Shown here in pieces: positions 53,014 through 62,534 of a stretch of 64,000 bases of DNA. The position numbers were made by a program, and so were the translations under genes. Positions within the stretch are counted from its first letter, which is position 1, and the number at the start of each line of letters is the position of its first letter. Below the pieces are notes generated by a model that did not search any database, was not told the origin of the DNA, and saw only the letters and a program-made list of their open reading frames with translations. This DNA is from Dinoroseobacter sp965279125 (GTDB lineage Bacteria; Pseudomonadota; Alphaproteobacteria; Rhodobacterales; Rhodobacteraceae). The stretch is from positions 124,001 to 188,000 of the forward strand of contig CBDIHL010000041.1 in assembly GCA_965279125.1 (NCBI GenBank), given 5' to 3'.

Positions 53014-54378
53014 ATGACACAGGACACCTGGGGGCGTGTGCAAGATGAACTCAAGAAAGAAGTTGGGAAGAACAACTACTTAACCTGGATCGCACCATTG
53101 CGGTTTGCCAATTGCGACGAAGGCGTTGCGACATTCGAAGTGCCAACCAGCTTTGTGGGCACATGGGTAAAGCGCAATTTCGGCGACCGGATTCTGCACC
53201 ATCTTGCGAAAGCGGGAACGGCTGTGGATCGGATCGAATTCAGCGTTGGGGCCGTAAGCGCGCCAAAAGCAGCGATCAAGCAAGCCAAGCCGGAAGCGAC
53301 CGAAGCCGCGCCCGCAAAGCCCGACATTGCCGCGTTCGAAAGCAGCTCGCCGCTTGATAAGCGTCTGACATTTGACAGCTTCGTTGTTGGTAAGCCGAAC
53401 GAGTTGGCCCATGCCGCCGCGCGCCGTGTGGCCGAAGGAGGTCCGGTCTCGTTCAACCCGCTGTTCCTGTATGGTGGTGTTGGCTTGGGCAAGACCCACC
53501 TGATGCACGCGATTGCGCAAGAAGCGCGCGCGCGCAATCCCGACCTGAAGGTCCTCTATCTGTCAGCTGAGCAGTTCATGTACCGCTTCGTCAAAGCGCT
53601 GCGGGATCGCAACACGTTGGGGTTCAAGGATCTCTACCGGTCTGTCGATATTCTGATGGTCGATGACGTGCAGTTCATTGCCGGCAAAGACAGCACCCAG
53701 GACGAGTTCTTTCACACCTTCAACGCGCTGATCGAGCAGCAAAAGCAAATCATCATTTCGGGGGATCGCGCGCCGGGCGAGATTGACGGTCTGGAAGATC
53801 GGATCAAGTCGCGCCTGCAACGCGGTCTGGTTGTTGACCTGCATCCCACCGATTACGAATTGCGCCTCGGCATTCTGCAACAAAAGCTCGACGAGCATTT
53901 GGCGTCCGGCGAGAGCCTCGTCATTTCGGACGGTGTGCTCGAATTCCTCGCCCATCGGATCACGTCGAATGTGCGTGTGCTCGAAGGCGCCCTGACGCGG
54001 CTCTTTGCGTTCGGCTCGCTGGTGGGGCGGGAAATCACGCTTGAGGTTGCTCAAGACTGCCTCGCCGACATCCTGCGCGCGTCCGAGCGTAAAGTGACCG
54101 TGGACGAAATTATGCGCAAAGTGTCCGAGCATTATAATCTGCGGATTGCTGATTTGCTTGGCCCAAAACGCACGCGGACCATCGCGCGGCCGCGTCAGGT
54201 GGCCATGTTCCTTGCCAAGACCATGACGCAGCGCAGCCTGCCCGAGATCGGGCGTCGCTTCGGCGGGCGTGACCACACCACCGTGATCCATGCCGTGCGC
54301 AAGATTAAAGAACTGCAAGATACCGACCAGCGCATCGCCGAAGACGTTGTTTTGCTGCGTCGTGCGCTTGAGTCTTAA
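53014..54378 (+). CDS. dnaA: Chromosomal replication initiator DnaA
   Basis: The 454-residue AAA+ initiator has domain I (MTQDTWGRVQDELKK), a variable linker, Walker A at residue 154 (GGVGLGKTHLM), Walker B (ILMVDDVQF) and the domain IV DNA-binding motif from Asp420 (DHTTVIHAVRK). It binds DnaA boxes and opens the origin. The ATG at 53014 gives the conserved N-terminus; the frame is open upstream but has no similarity there. A strong hairpin separates it from dnaN. Confidence 0.97.
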   Translation: MTQDTWGRVQDELKKEVGKNNYLTWIAPLRFANCDEGVATFEVPTSFVGTWVKRNFGDRILHHLAKAGTAVDRIEFSVGAVSAPKAAIKQAKPEATEAAPAKPDIAAFESSSPLDKRLTFDSFVVGKPNELAHAAARRVAEGGPVSFNPLFLYGGVGLGKTHLMHAIAQEARARNPDLKVLYLSAEQFMYRFVKALRDRNTLGFKDLYRSVDILMVDDVQFIAGKDSTQDEFFHTFNALIEQQKQIIISGDRAPGEIDGLEDRIKSRLQRGLVVDLHPTDYELRLGILQQKLDEHLASGESLVISDGVLEFLAHRITSNVRVLEGALTRLFAFGSLVGREITLEVAQDCLADILRASERKVTVDEIMRKVSEHYNLRIADLLGPKRTRTIARPRQVAMFLAKTMTQRSLPEIGRRFGGRDHTTVIHAVRKIKELQDTDQRIAEDVVLLRRALES

Positions 54379-54400
54379 GCGCCGCACTTGATCGATAACG

Positions 54401-54428
54401 AAGCCGGGGCCTTGACGGTCCCGGCTTT
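54401..54428 (+). terminator. Hairpin after dnaA
   Basis: AAGCCGGGGCC and GGTCCCGGCTT form an 11-bp stem with one G-U pair around TTGAC, followed by only three T. It lies 22 bp after the dnaA stop and may end or attenuate transcription before dnaN. Confidence 0.7.
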
Positions 54429-54505
54429 CGCATGGACATTCCGCAAAACGCTTGAGGTTGGCGTCGGTTCCGCTAGTCTGACGGACCGGATCAGGAGCAT
54501 TGGGT

Positions 54506-55624
54506 ATGAAGATCAGTATTGAACGCGCGGCGCTTCTGAAAGCCGTAGGGCAGGCGCAATCTGTAGTGGAGCGGCGCAACACAATCCCGATCCTCGCCAA
54601 TGTGCTGATCGAAGCCGAAGGCAGCGATGTCAGCTTCCGCGCGACCGATCTTGACATCGAGGTGGTCGATAAAACCGACGCGATGGTCGAACGGGCCGGA
54701 GCGACAACCGTGTCTGCCGTCACTTTGCACGAAATTGTCCGCAAATTGCCGGATGGGGCACAGGTGCAATTGTCGGAAGACGGCTCGAAGGGGCGCCTCG
54801 AAGTAACGGCGGGTCGGTCCAGCTTTTCGCTTGCGACCTTGCCGCGTGACGATTTTCCGGTGATGGCCTCGTCTGAATATGACTGCAACTTTTCGGTCTC
54901 CGCGCCGATCTTGCGCCGCCTCTTCGACAAGTCGAAATTCGCAATTTCCACCGAGGAAACCCGCTACTATCTGAACGGCGTCTATATGCATGTGTCCGAT
55001 TCTGACGGCGCGCCGGTTCTGCGCTGCGTGGCCACGGACGGTCACCGCCTAGCGCGGATTGATGCGCCATTGCCCGAGGGCGCGTCTGACATGCCGGGTG
55101 TCATCGTGCCGCGCAAAACCGTGGCCGAGCTGCGCAAGCTGCTCGATGATGACGACATGACAATCGCCGTATCTGTGTCCGAAACCAAGGTGCGCTTCGC
55201 GACGCCGCAGATCACGCTGACCTCCAAGGTCATCGACGGCACGTTCCCCGACTACACCCGTGTGATCCCGCATGGGAACACGAAGGAGCTGAAAGTCGAC
55301 GCCGCTGATTTCGCAAAGGCCGTTGATCGCGTGTCTACGGTTAGCTCCGAGCGGTCGCGCGCGGTGAAACTGACGCTCGACGAAGACCGCCTGATCTTGT
55401 CGGTCAACGCGCCTGATAGCGGGGCCGCCGAGGAAGAATTGGGCGTCGCCTATAGCGACGAGCGGCTTGAGATAGGCTTCAACGCCAAGTATTTGCAGGA
55501 CATCGCTAATCAGGTGGATCGCGAGAATGCGGTGTTCTTGTTCAACTCGGCGGGTGATCCGACCTTGATGCGCGAAGGCAATGATACCTCCGCCGTCTAT
55601 GTCGTCATGCCAATGCGTGTGTGA
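54506..55624 (+). CDS. dnaN: DNA polymerase III beta subunit (sliding clamp)
   Basis: The 372-residue clamp has the three-domain form of DnaN. The N-terminus MKISIERAALLKAVGQ and the C-terminus ending YVVMPMRV are typical. Two clamps encircle DNA and tether the polymerase. The ATG at 54506 has an AGGAG site at good spacing; a TTG six bases earlier is less likely. It lies 45 bp before recF. Confidence 0.97.
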   Translation: MKISIERAALLKAVGQAQSVVERRNTIPILANVLIEAEGSDVSFRATDLDIEVVDKTDAMVERAGATTVSAVTLHEIVRKLPDGAQVQLSEDGSKGRLEVTAGRSSFSLATLPRDDFPVMASSEYDCNFSVSAPILRRLFDKSKFAISTEETRYYLNGVYMHVSDSDGAPVLRCVATDGHRLARIDAPLPEGASDMPGVIVPRKTVAELRKLLDDDDMTIAVSVSETKVRFATPQITLTSKVIDGTFPDYTRVIPHGNTKELKVDAADFAKAVDRVSTVSSERSRAVKLTLDEDRLILSVNAPDSGAAEEELGVAYSDERLEIGFNAKYLQDIANQVDRENAVFLFNSAGDPTLMREGNDTSAVYVVMPMRV

Positions 55625-55669
55625 CGCGATATCGCGCGCTAAGTCATTGAAGTAAGGAGCCTACGCGCC

Positions 55670-56779
55670 ATGTCCGGTGTTTGGATCAGCGCGTTGAAGC
55701 TATCGCATTTCCGGTCGCATAAACGGCTGGAGATGGAGCTTGACCCGCGCCCTGTCGCTCTGTTTGGGCCGAACGGGGCGGGCAAAACCAACATCATCGA
55801 GGCGATATCGTTCCTGTCGCCCGGTCGCGGTTTGCGGCGGGCCAGCGTTGAAGATATCGCGCGTCGTCCCGAAGCACTTGGATGGTCCATTCGCGCGCGC
55901 TTGCATGGTCCCGCGGCAGCGCATGAGGTCGATACGCGGTCCGAAATGGGTGCCGCACGAACGGTACGGCTCGATGATAAACCGGTGCCGCAATTGGCGT
56001 TGGGCGCGGTCGCACCGCTCGTTTGGCTGGTGCCCGCGATGGATCGCCTCTGGATCGAGGCTGCGGAAGGGCGCCGGCGCTTTCTGGATCGCCTGACCAT
56101 GGGCTATCGTCCTGATCACGGCTCGGCTTCCGTGGCCTATGAAAAAGCGATGCGCGAGCGGAACCGCTTGCTGAAAGATGGCGTAACCGATCCCGCATGG
56201 TATGGCGCTTTGGAACGACAAATGGCCGAAGCAGGCGCAAGTTTGCATGACAATCGGCGTACGACGCTCGTGCGTTTGGGCCAAGCGCTGGCCGAAGACG
56301 CAGGTGCGTTTCCGCGCGTTGCCCTGACGCTCATCGGTCCCGATGGCCCGGAAGAAAACGCCATCGATCCGCATGATTTCGCCAACGCGCTTGCCGATAA
56401 CCGCCATCGGGATATCGCTGCGGGGCGCACGTTGATCGGGCCGCACCGCGCGGATCTTGAGGCGATTTATAACGCCAAAGGTCTGACCGCGCGCGACTGC
56501 TCAACCGGCGAGCAAAAAGCACTGCTTTTGTCCTTGGTGCTGGCCAATGCCCGTGCGCTGCGGGCGGATTTCGGCGCGGCCCCGCTGTTATTGCTCGACG
56601 AAGTTGCGGCCCATCTGGACGCAGATCGCCGGGCCGCCCTTTATGACGAGATCACCTCATTGGGGGCGCAAGCCTGGATGACCGGGACGGGGGCCGAATT
56701 GTTCGACACTCTCGGGGACCGGGCCCAGCGGTTCATGGTAAATGACGACGATGGAACCTCAGCACTTACGCCGATCTAA
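55670..56779 (+). CDS. recF: DNA replication and repair protein RecF
   Basis: The 369-residue SMC-like ATPase shows Walker A GPNGAGKTNIIEAISFLSPG near residue 31, the signature STGEQKALLLSLVLANAR and Walker B LLLLDEVAAHLD. It loads RecA at single-strand gaps with RecO and RecR. A TAAGGAG site precedes the ATG at 55670. It is followed by a long nested palindrome and the convergent gyrB. Confidence 0.95.
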   Translation: MSGVWISALKLSHFRSHKRLEMELDPRPVALFGPNGAGKTNIIEAISFLSPGRGLRRASVEDIARRPEALGWSIRARLHGPAAAHEVDTRSEMGAARTVRLDDKPVPQLALGAVAPLVWLVPAMDRLWIEAAEGRRRFLDRLTMGYRPDHGSASVAYEKAMRERNRLLKDGVTDPAWYGALERQMAEAGASLHDNRRTTLVRLGQALAEDAGAFPRVALTLIGPDGPEENAIDPHDFANALADNRHRDIAAGRTLIGPHRADLEAIYNAKGLTARDCSTGEQKALLLSLVLANARALRADFGAAPLLLLDEVAAHLDADRRAALYDEITSLGAQAWMTGTGAELFDTLGDRAQRFMVNDDDGTSALTPI

Positions 56780-56781
56780 AG

Positions 56782-56822
56782 CGCTTCGCCTTACACCTGA
56801 GGACCTCACTTAAGGCGAAGCG
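56782..56822. terminator. Nested palindrome between convergent recF and gyrB
   Basis: Outer arms CGCTTCGCCTTA and TAAGGCGAAGCG (12 bp, perfect) enclose a 17-nt region that itself holds TGAGGACCTCA, an inner palindrome. It begins 3 bp after the recF stop and lies 66 bp from the gyrB stop, so it could end both transcripts. There is no clear T-run. Confidence 0.65.
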
Positions 56823-56888
56823 GCCGCCAAGTTCCCATGTCGCGAGCTTTCGCGAACATGTTGTTCTTCAGGGTATTCGCGCAACGCT

Positions 56889-59306
56889 TTAGAAGTCCAG
56901 ATTGGCCACACTGAGCGCATTGGCTTGAATGAACTCGCGACGCGGCTCAACCACATCCCCCATCAACTTGGTAAAGATGTCATCCGCCTCAACAGCGTCA
57001 TTAACCTTAACTTGCAACAGCGTGCGCGCTTCCGGGTCCAGCGTGGTTTCCCAAAGCTGATCCGGATTCATTTCGCCTAGGCCTTTGTAGCGTTGCAGGC
57101 TTTGACCCTTCGCCCCGTCTTCCAGAATCGCTTCCAATAACTCACTCGGTCCATGGATCAATTGACCCTTGTCCTTGCGCTGCAATGTCGCCGGATCTTG
57201 GTAAACGGCTCGGCTTTCTTTCGAAACCGACGACAATTTCCGCGCTTCGCCAGATCGCAAAACAGCCCCATCGAGCGTCCTGACTTCTTCAACACCGCGC
57301 AGAATACGGCTCAGACGGATGCCATGATCCTGCGTAATCCGACCCTTCCATCCCTTTTCATATTCGGCCGCAACCAGATCCAGGCGCTTGGACACATCAT
57401 CGGCCACGCGCTGCAAATCATCATCCGCGCGCCCCGGATCAAACGCCCCTGCAAGGGCGGCTTGCTCCAGAATGCGTCGGGGATAATGGGTTGGAAATGC
57501 GTCGAGCACCCGCTTGAAGGCACGCGCGGCTTCGACAACGCGGTGCAGGTCCTGACCCGCAATTTCCTCGCCGTTGGGCAGGCGCAAGATTGCCCCTTCG
57601 ATCCCTTGGGCCATCAAGTAATCCTCAAAGGCAGTCTGGTCTTTCAGGTAGACTTCGGACTTACCACGCGCGACCTTATAGAGTGGCGGTTGCGCAATAT
57701 AGAGGTATCCACCTTCAATGATTTCAGGCATTTGCCGGAAAAAGAAGGTCAGAAGCAGCGTTCGAATATGCGCGCCGTCCACGTCCGCATCGGTCATGAT
57801 GACGATCTTATGGTAGCGCAACTTGTCGATATTGAACTCATCTCGGCCAATTCCGGTGCCAAGCGCGGTAATCAGCGTGCCGATTTCCTGACTGCCCAAC
57901 ATCCGGTCAAAACGCGCGCGCTCGACGTTCAAAATCTTGCCCTTCAGAGGAAGAATTGCCTGATTGCGCCGCGATCGACCTTGCTTGGCCGATCCTCCCG
58001 CGCTGTCACCCTCGACAAGGAAAATCTCGGATAGGGCTGGATCCTTCTCCTGGCAATCTGCCAGTTTGCCGGGTAAGGACGCGACATCCATCGCCGTTTT
58101 TCGGCGGGTTAGCTCGCGCGCTTTGCGGGCGGCTTCCCGGGCCAACGCGGCTTCGATGATTTTGCCGACAACTTGCCGTGCAACTTGCGGATTTTCTTCA
58201 AACCACTCGGCCAGCTTTTCATTAACCAAGCCCTCAACCGCGGGACGCACTTCCGACGACACCAGCTTGTCTTTGGTCTGCGAGCTAAATTTCGGATCAG
58301 GAACCTTAACGGACAAGACACATGTTAACCCTTCCCGGGCATCATCGCCGGTGAAGTTAACCTTTTCCTTTTTCGCAATTCCACTGGACTGGGCATAACT
58401 GTTAATCGTGCGTGTCAGCGCCCCGCGAAAGCCCGCCATATGCGTCCCGCCGTCGCGCTGCGGGATGTTGTTGGTAAATGGCAGGACGGTTTCGTGGTAG
58501 CTGTCATTCCACCACATGGCGATCTCGACACCAATCTCGTCGCGCTCGCCTGTGATAAAGATCGGCTCCGCCATCACAGCCGTTTTCGAGCGATCAAGAT
58601 AACGCACAAATTCCTTAACGCCGCCCTCATAGAACAGCTCAGATTTCAGCGGTTCCGCCGGGCGCAGGTCCTCAAGAATGATCCGCACGCCCGAATTCAG
58701 AAAGGCCAACTCCCGAAGGCGATTTTCCAAAGTCTTGAAAACGTAGTCGAGGTTCGAAAACGTCGAAAGCGCCGCCATGAACCGCACTTCAGTGCCCGTG
58801 CGTCCTGGTGTCTCGCCAACGACCTTCAGGTGTTCGACCGTTTCGCCGTGTTCAAATCGCGCAACATGTTCTTTGCCATCACGCCAGATACGTAATTCCA
58901 GCCAGTCGCTCAGCGCGTTTACAACGGACACGCCCACGCCGTGCAGTCCGCCGGAAACCTTGTAGGAGTTGTCGTCAAATTTGCCGCCTGCATGAAGCTG
59001 CGTCATAATAACTTCGGCGGCTGAAACGCCTTCTTCCTCATGGATGCCGACCGGGATGCCGCGGCCATTATCGCTGACCGAAACACTCGAATCCGCGTGA
59101 ATGGTGACGCTCACATGGTCGGCGTGACCTGCCAATGCCTCGTCAATTCCGTTGTCCACGACCTCATACACCATATGGTGCAGACCCGAGCCATCGTCGG
59201 TGTCGCCAATATACATTCCGGGGCGTTTGCGAACCGCCTCCAAGCCTTTGAGAACTTTGATAGAATCGGCACCATATTCGTTTGGCGCTGGGACGGGCTC
59301 TGCCAT
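56889..59306 (-). CDS. gyrB: DNA gyrase subunit B
   Basis: The 805-residue ATPase subunit of gyrase has the GHKL site (VYEVVDNGIDEALAGHAD and DNGRGIPVGIH), the TOPRIM segment (EIFLVEGDSAGGSAKQGR and IVIMTDADVDGAHIRTLLLT) and the C-terminal QRYKGLGEMNPDQLW. With GyrA it introduces negative supercoils. The start at 59306 (MAEPVPAPNEYGADSIKVL) has an AAGGAAGG site; an upstream ATG at 59375 would add 23 unconserved residues. It is convergent with recF, instead of following it. Confidence 0.97.
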   Translation of the reverse strand: MAEPVPAPNEYGADSIKVLKGLEAVRKRPGMYIGDTDDGSGLHHMVYEVVDNGIDEALAGHADHVSVTIHADSSVSVSDNGRGIPVGIHEEEGVSAAEVIMTQLHAGGKFDDNSYKVSGGLHGVGVSVVNALSDWLELRIWRDGKEHVARFEHGETVEHLKVVGETPGRTGTEVRFMAALSTFSNLDYVFKTLENRLRELAFLNSGVRIILEDLRPAEPLKSELFYEGGVKEFVRYLDRSKTAVMAEPIFITGERDEIGVEIAMWWNDSYHETVLPFTNNIPQRDGGTHMAGFRGALTRTINSYAQSSGIAKKEKVNFTGDDAREGLTCVLSVKVPDPKFSSQTKDKLVSSEVRPAVEGLVNEKLAEWFEENPQVARQVVGKIIEAALAREAARKARELTRRKTAMDVASLPGKLADCQEKDPALSEIFLVEGDSAGGSAKQGRSRRNQAILPLKGKILNVERARFDRMLGSQEIGTLITALGTGIGRDEFNIDKLRYHKIVIMTDADVDGAHIRTLLLTFFFRQMPEIIEGGYLYIAQPPLYKVARGKSEVYLKDQTAFEDYLMAQGIEGAILRLPNGEEIAGQDLHRVVEAARAFKRVLDAFPTHYPRRILEQAALAGAFDPGRADDDLQRVADDVSKRLDLVAAEYEKGWKGRITQDHGIRLSRILRGVEEVRTLDGAVLRSGEARKLSSVSKESRAVYQDPATLQRKDKGQLIHGPSELLEAILEDGAKGQSLQRYKGLGEMNPDQLWETTLDPEARTLLQVKVNDAVEADDIFTKLMGDVVEPRREFIQANALSVANLDF

Positions 59307-59475
59307 GCGGGCCTTCCTTAATTTCTTTCGCATTTTATAGAGGTTTGAAGGAGGGTTGTCACGCTTTGGGCACAAGATTTAGCGGTTTGGGCGGTTCGCG
59401 CCTAAGCCCACCCAACTGCCCCCTCGCAAGCCTGCCGTAAGGCTCTAGGTTTAGCGTTAACCAAGGACGCGAAAA

Positions 59476-60132
59476 ATGCTTCTAGACCTACAAAATGTTC
59501 ATAAATCCTACGCTGGCCGGGATGGTGCGCAGGCTATTTTGCGCGGGGTCGGCTTGCAGCTTGAGGCTGGCGCATCTTTGGCTTTGACGGGCGAAAGTGG
59601 GTCTGGAAAAAGCACGCTACTGCATCTTATCGCGGGGCTGGATGTTGTAGATGCGGGCTTGATCCAAGTGCGCGGCACAGATGTCACGTACATGGGTGAT
59701 GTGGTGCGCGCGCAGATGCGGCGCGAAACGATCGGGCTAATATTCCAGCAGTTCAATCTGATCCCATCGCTAGATGTTGCGGACAACGTATCGTTTCAGG
59801 CGAGGCTTGCCGGGCGTTATGATCCAGATTGGTGCACAGAACTAACAAAACGCCTTGGCTTGACCGGCTTGGAAGACCGCTATCCCGAACAGCTATCAGG
59901 CGGCCAACAACAACGTGTCGCCATTGGGCGTGCGCTTGCTGTGCGGCCAGCATTGGTACTCGCGGACGAGCCGACGGGTAACCTTGATGAAGCCACGGGG
60001 GATTTGGTGTTAACCTTAATGCTTGATCTGGTGCGCGAAACCGGTGCCGGGCTTCTAATGGTTACCCATTCTGCCCGATTGGCAGCCCTGCTCGATGCTC
60101 GATTGCATCTGCGCAAAGGCAAACTGACATGA
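59476..60132 (+). CDS. ABC transporter ATP-binding protein (LolD/MacB type)
   Basis: The 218-residue ATPase has Walker A GESGSGKSTLLHLIAGLD, Q-loop FQQFNLIPSLDV, signature LSGGQQQRVAIGRAL, Walker B LVLADEPTGNLDE and switch His (MVTHSARLA). It belongs to the MacB/LolD family that drives FtsX-type permeases. It overlaps the permease gene by 4 bp (ATGA), so they form one exporter. Its cargo is unknown. It is divergent from gyrB. Confidence 0.92.
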   Translation: MLLDLQNVHKSYAGRDGAQAILRGVGLQLEAGASLALTGESGSGKSTLLHLIAGLDVVDAGLIQVRGTDVTYMGDVVRAQMRRETIGLIFQQFNLIPSLDVADNVSFQARLAGRYDPDWCTELTKRLGLTGLEDRYPEQLSGGQQQRVAIGRALAVRPALVLADEPTGNLDEATGDLVLTLMLDLVRETGAGLLMVTHSARLAALLDARLHLRKGKLT

Positions 60133-62534
60133 GGCGCGCTGCAATCTTAACGTTAATGTCGCATTGGCTCCGCCATCCAGGCCAGTTGTTAACCTTGGTA
60201 CTCGGGCTGTCGCTGGCAACAGCGTTGTGGTCTGGCGTTCAAGCCATAAATGCCGAGGCACGCGCAAGCTATGACGCGGCCGCACAAAGCCTTGCCCAGG
60301 ACCGTATCGAGACGCTCAAAGCCGACGAAGGCTTCATACCAGAATCCCGTTTCGCAGAGCTTCGTAGGTCCGGGTGGCTTGTTTCACCTGTTCTTGAAGG
60401 CAATCTTCGCGTTGGCGACCGCAGTGTTAGTATACGCGGTTATGATCCGCTAACCGCACCTTTGGCAGCTCAAGCCATTGACCTTGCGGAATCTGGCGCG
60501 CTGTCCGAGTTCCTGTCAGGGGCCATCGGATTCGCACATCCGGAAACACTTACCGACCTCGACGTAATTGCGATCGACCTTCGTATCACGCCGCAGGCGA
60601 CGGTCCCGCTCGGCATCATTCTAACCGATATCGGGGCTGCGCAGCGTTTGCTCGACGCGCCGGGTGCTCTGAGTGCGTTGCTGCTGTTGCCCGAGCAACC
60701 TCAGGGTCTTGCAAGCCTCGCCGACATTGCGCCTGACTTGAACCGTAGCGTCCCCCAATCTGCCAGCGATGTGTCAAGGTTAACCGATAGCTTTCATCTT
60801 AACCTTACCGCTTTTGGATTGCTGTCGTTCGCGGTGGGTCTGTTCATCGTTCACGCAGCTATCGGACTCGCATTCGAGCAGCGGCGCCAGATGTTTCGTA
60901 CGCTCCGAGCCCTTGGCTTGCCGACCAAAACGCTTATTCAACTGCTCGCGGCGGAGGTTGCTGTCCTCGCCCTAATCGCAGGTGCAATCGGTGTGGCCAT
61001 CGGCTACCTGATCGCCGCCGCCTTGTTGCCGGATGTCGCAGCTACGTTGCGTGGGCTGTATGGTGCTGAGATCTCTGGAACCCTCGCGCTGCGCCCAGCT
61101 TGGTGGGTGTCGGGGCTGGCGATTGCGTTTCTTGGAGCGGGTATCGCAGCCGCGCAAAGCTTGTGGCGTGTCGCCAGATTGCCATTGCTCGCGCCTGCAC
61201 AACCACGCGCTTGGTTGCGCGCATCCGAGCGTGGGGTGCGCACCCAAGCTGTGATCGCGGTGGCTTTCTTCATCGCTGCGGCAGTGTCGCTCACATCGTT
61301 TTCCGGCCTCGTCGCGGGATTTGCAATGCTTGCAGGGCTGCTACTGGGGGCCGCACTGATCTTGCCGATCTTTCTGTCTTGGTCGCTGGCGCTTGGTTTG
61401 CGTTTCTCTAGATCTGCGCTTTCACAGTGGTTTTGGGCAGATACGCGCCATCAACTTCCCGGTCTAAGCCTCGCGCTCATGGCGTTGATGCTTGCACTTG
61501 CGACAAATGTTGGCGTTGGGACCATGGTCTCCAGCTTTCGGCTGACATTCACGGGATGGCTTGATCAGCGGCTTGCATCCGAGTTCTACGTGACCGGCCG
61601 CGACCAAGCCGAGGCCGCCGACATTCGTGACTTTATGGCAGGGCGTGTTGATGCCGTCCTGCCGATTTGGCGGATCGAAGGTGTGCTTGCGGGGCAGCGG
61701 GGTGAGGTTTTTGCAGTCGCAGATCACGCCACATATCGCGAGAATTGGCCATTGTTACGCGCAGAGCCGAATGTCTGGGATGGCGTCGCCAGCGGACGAG
61801 GTGTCTTGGTGAACGAACAGTTATGGCGGCGTACTGCGCTTGATCTCGGTGATCCGATTGGGCTGCCGAATGGTCCGGCTTTACCCATCTTGGGTGTCTA
61901 CTCTGATTACGGAAACCCAAAGGCCCAAGTGATGCTTGGTGTTGCCCGGTTTGATGTAATCTACCCGGACGCGCTTCGCCTAGGCTTTGCCGTTCGCACT
62001 GAGCCGGACGAGGTTAACGCACTTAGATCGCAGTTAACGGAACGCTTTAATCTACCCGAAACGTTAATGATTGACCAAGCTGAGGTTAAGGCGTTTTCAC
62101 TCGGCGTGTTTGAGCGGACATTCGCTGTGTCCGCTGCGCTTAATATCTTAACCCTTGGTGTCGCGGGCTTCGCAATGCTGACGTCGCTTCTGACACTTTC
62201 AACGATGCGTCTCCCACAACTTGCGCCTGTCTGGGCGCTCGGCCTGACCCGCGCTCGGTTGGCGCGGCTGGAGTTGATACGCGCAGCCCTGCTCGCGTCC
62301 CTTACGGCAATTGCAGCGCTTCCGGTGGGGCTCGCGCTGGCGTGGTCCCTTCTCGCCGTGGTTAACGTCGAAGCCTTTGGGTGGCGTCTTCCGATGTTCT
62401 TGTTCCCCGGTCAGTGGTTGCTTCTCGGCGTGTTGGCCCTTGCAGCTGCCTTGCTTGCGGCCCTCTTGCCGATGCGCAAACTTGCCAGAACACCGCCCGG
62501 TGATTTGCTGAAGGTATTTGCGAATGAACGCTAG
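60129..62534 (+). CDS. FtsX-like ABC transporter permease
   Basis: The 801-residue membrane protein has an N-terminal membrane segment (LLTLVLGLSLATALWSGVQA), a large periplasmic domain and two FtsX regions, around residues 230-350 (LLSFAVGLFIVHAAIGLAF) and 670-790 (TLGVAGFAMLTSLLTLSTM). The doubled FtsX layout fits the AttF/LolE-like group acting as mechanotransmission permeases. It works with the preceding ATPase. It overlaps the next gene by 11 bp. Confidence 0.9.
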   Translation: MRRAAILTLMSHWLRHPGQLLTLVLGLSLATALWSGVQAINAEARASYDAAAQSLAQDRIETLKADEGFIPESRFAELRRSGWLVSPVLEGNLRVGDRSVSIRGYDPLTAPLAAQAIDLAESGALSEFLSGAIGFAHPETLTDLDVIAIDLRITPQATVPLGIILTDIGAAQRLLDAPGALSALLLLPEQPQGLASLADIAPDLNRSVPQSASDVSRLTDSFHLNLTAFGLLSFAVGLFIVHAAIGLAFEQRRQMFRTLRALGLPTKTLIQLLAAEVAVLALIAGAIGVAIGYLIAAALLPDVAATLRGLYGAEISGTLALRPAWWVSGLAIAFLGAGIAAAQSLWRVARLPLLAPAQPRAWLRASERGVRTQAVIAVAFFIAAAVSLTSFSGLVAGFAMLAGLLLGAALILPIFLSWSLALGLRFSRSALSQWFWADTRHQLPGLSLALMALMLALATNVGVGTMVSSFRLTFTGWLDQRLASEFYVTGRDQAEAADIRDFMAGRVDAVLPIWRIEGVLAGQRGEVFAVADHATYRENWPLLRAEPNVWDGVASGRGVLVNEQLWRRTALDLGDPIGLPNGPALPILGVYSDYGNPKAQVMLGVARFDVIYPDALRLGFAVRTEPDEVNALRSQLTERFNLPETLMIDQAEVKAFSLGVFERTFAVSAALNILTLGVAGFAMLTSLLTLSTMRLPQLAPVWALGLTRARLARLELIRAALLASLTAIAALPVGLALAWSLLAVVNVEAFGWRLPMFLFPGQWLLLGVLALAAALLAALLPMRKLARTPPGDLLKVFANER

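Noticed and set aside
52659..53048. 129-codon open frame upstream of and into dnaA
   Set aside because: No ribosome site, no recognisable similarity, and it overlaps the dnaA start in another frame.
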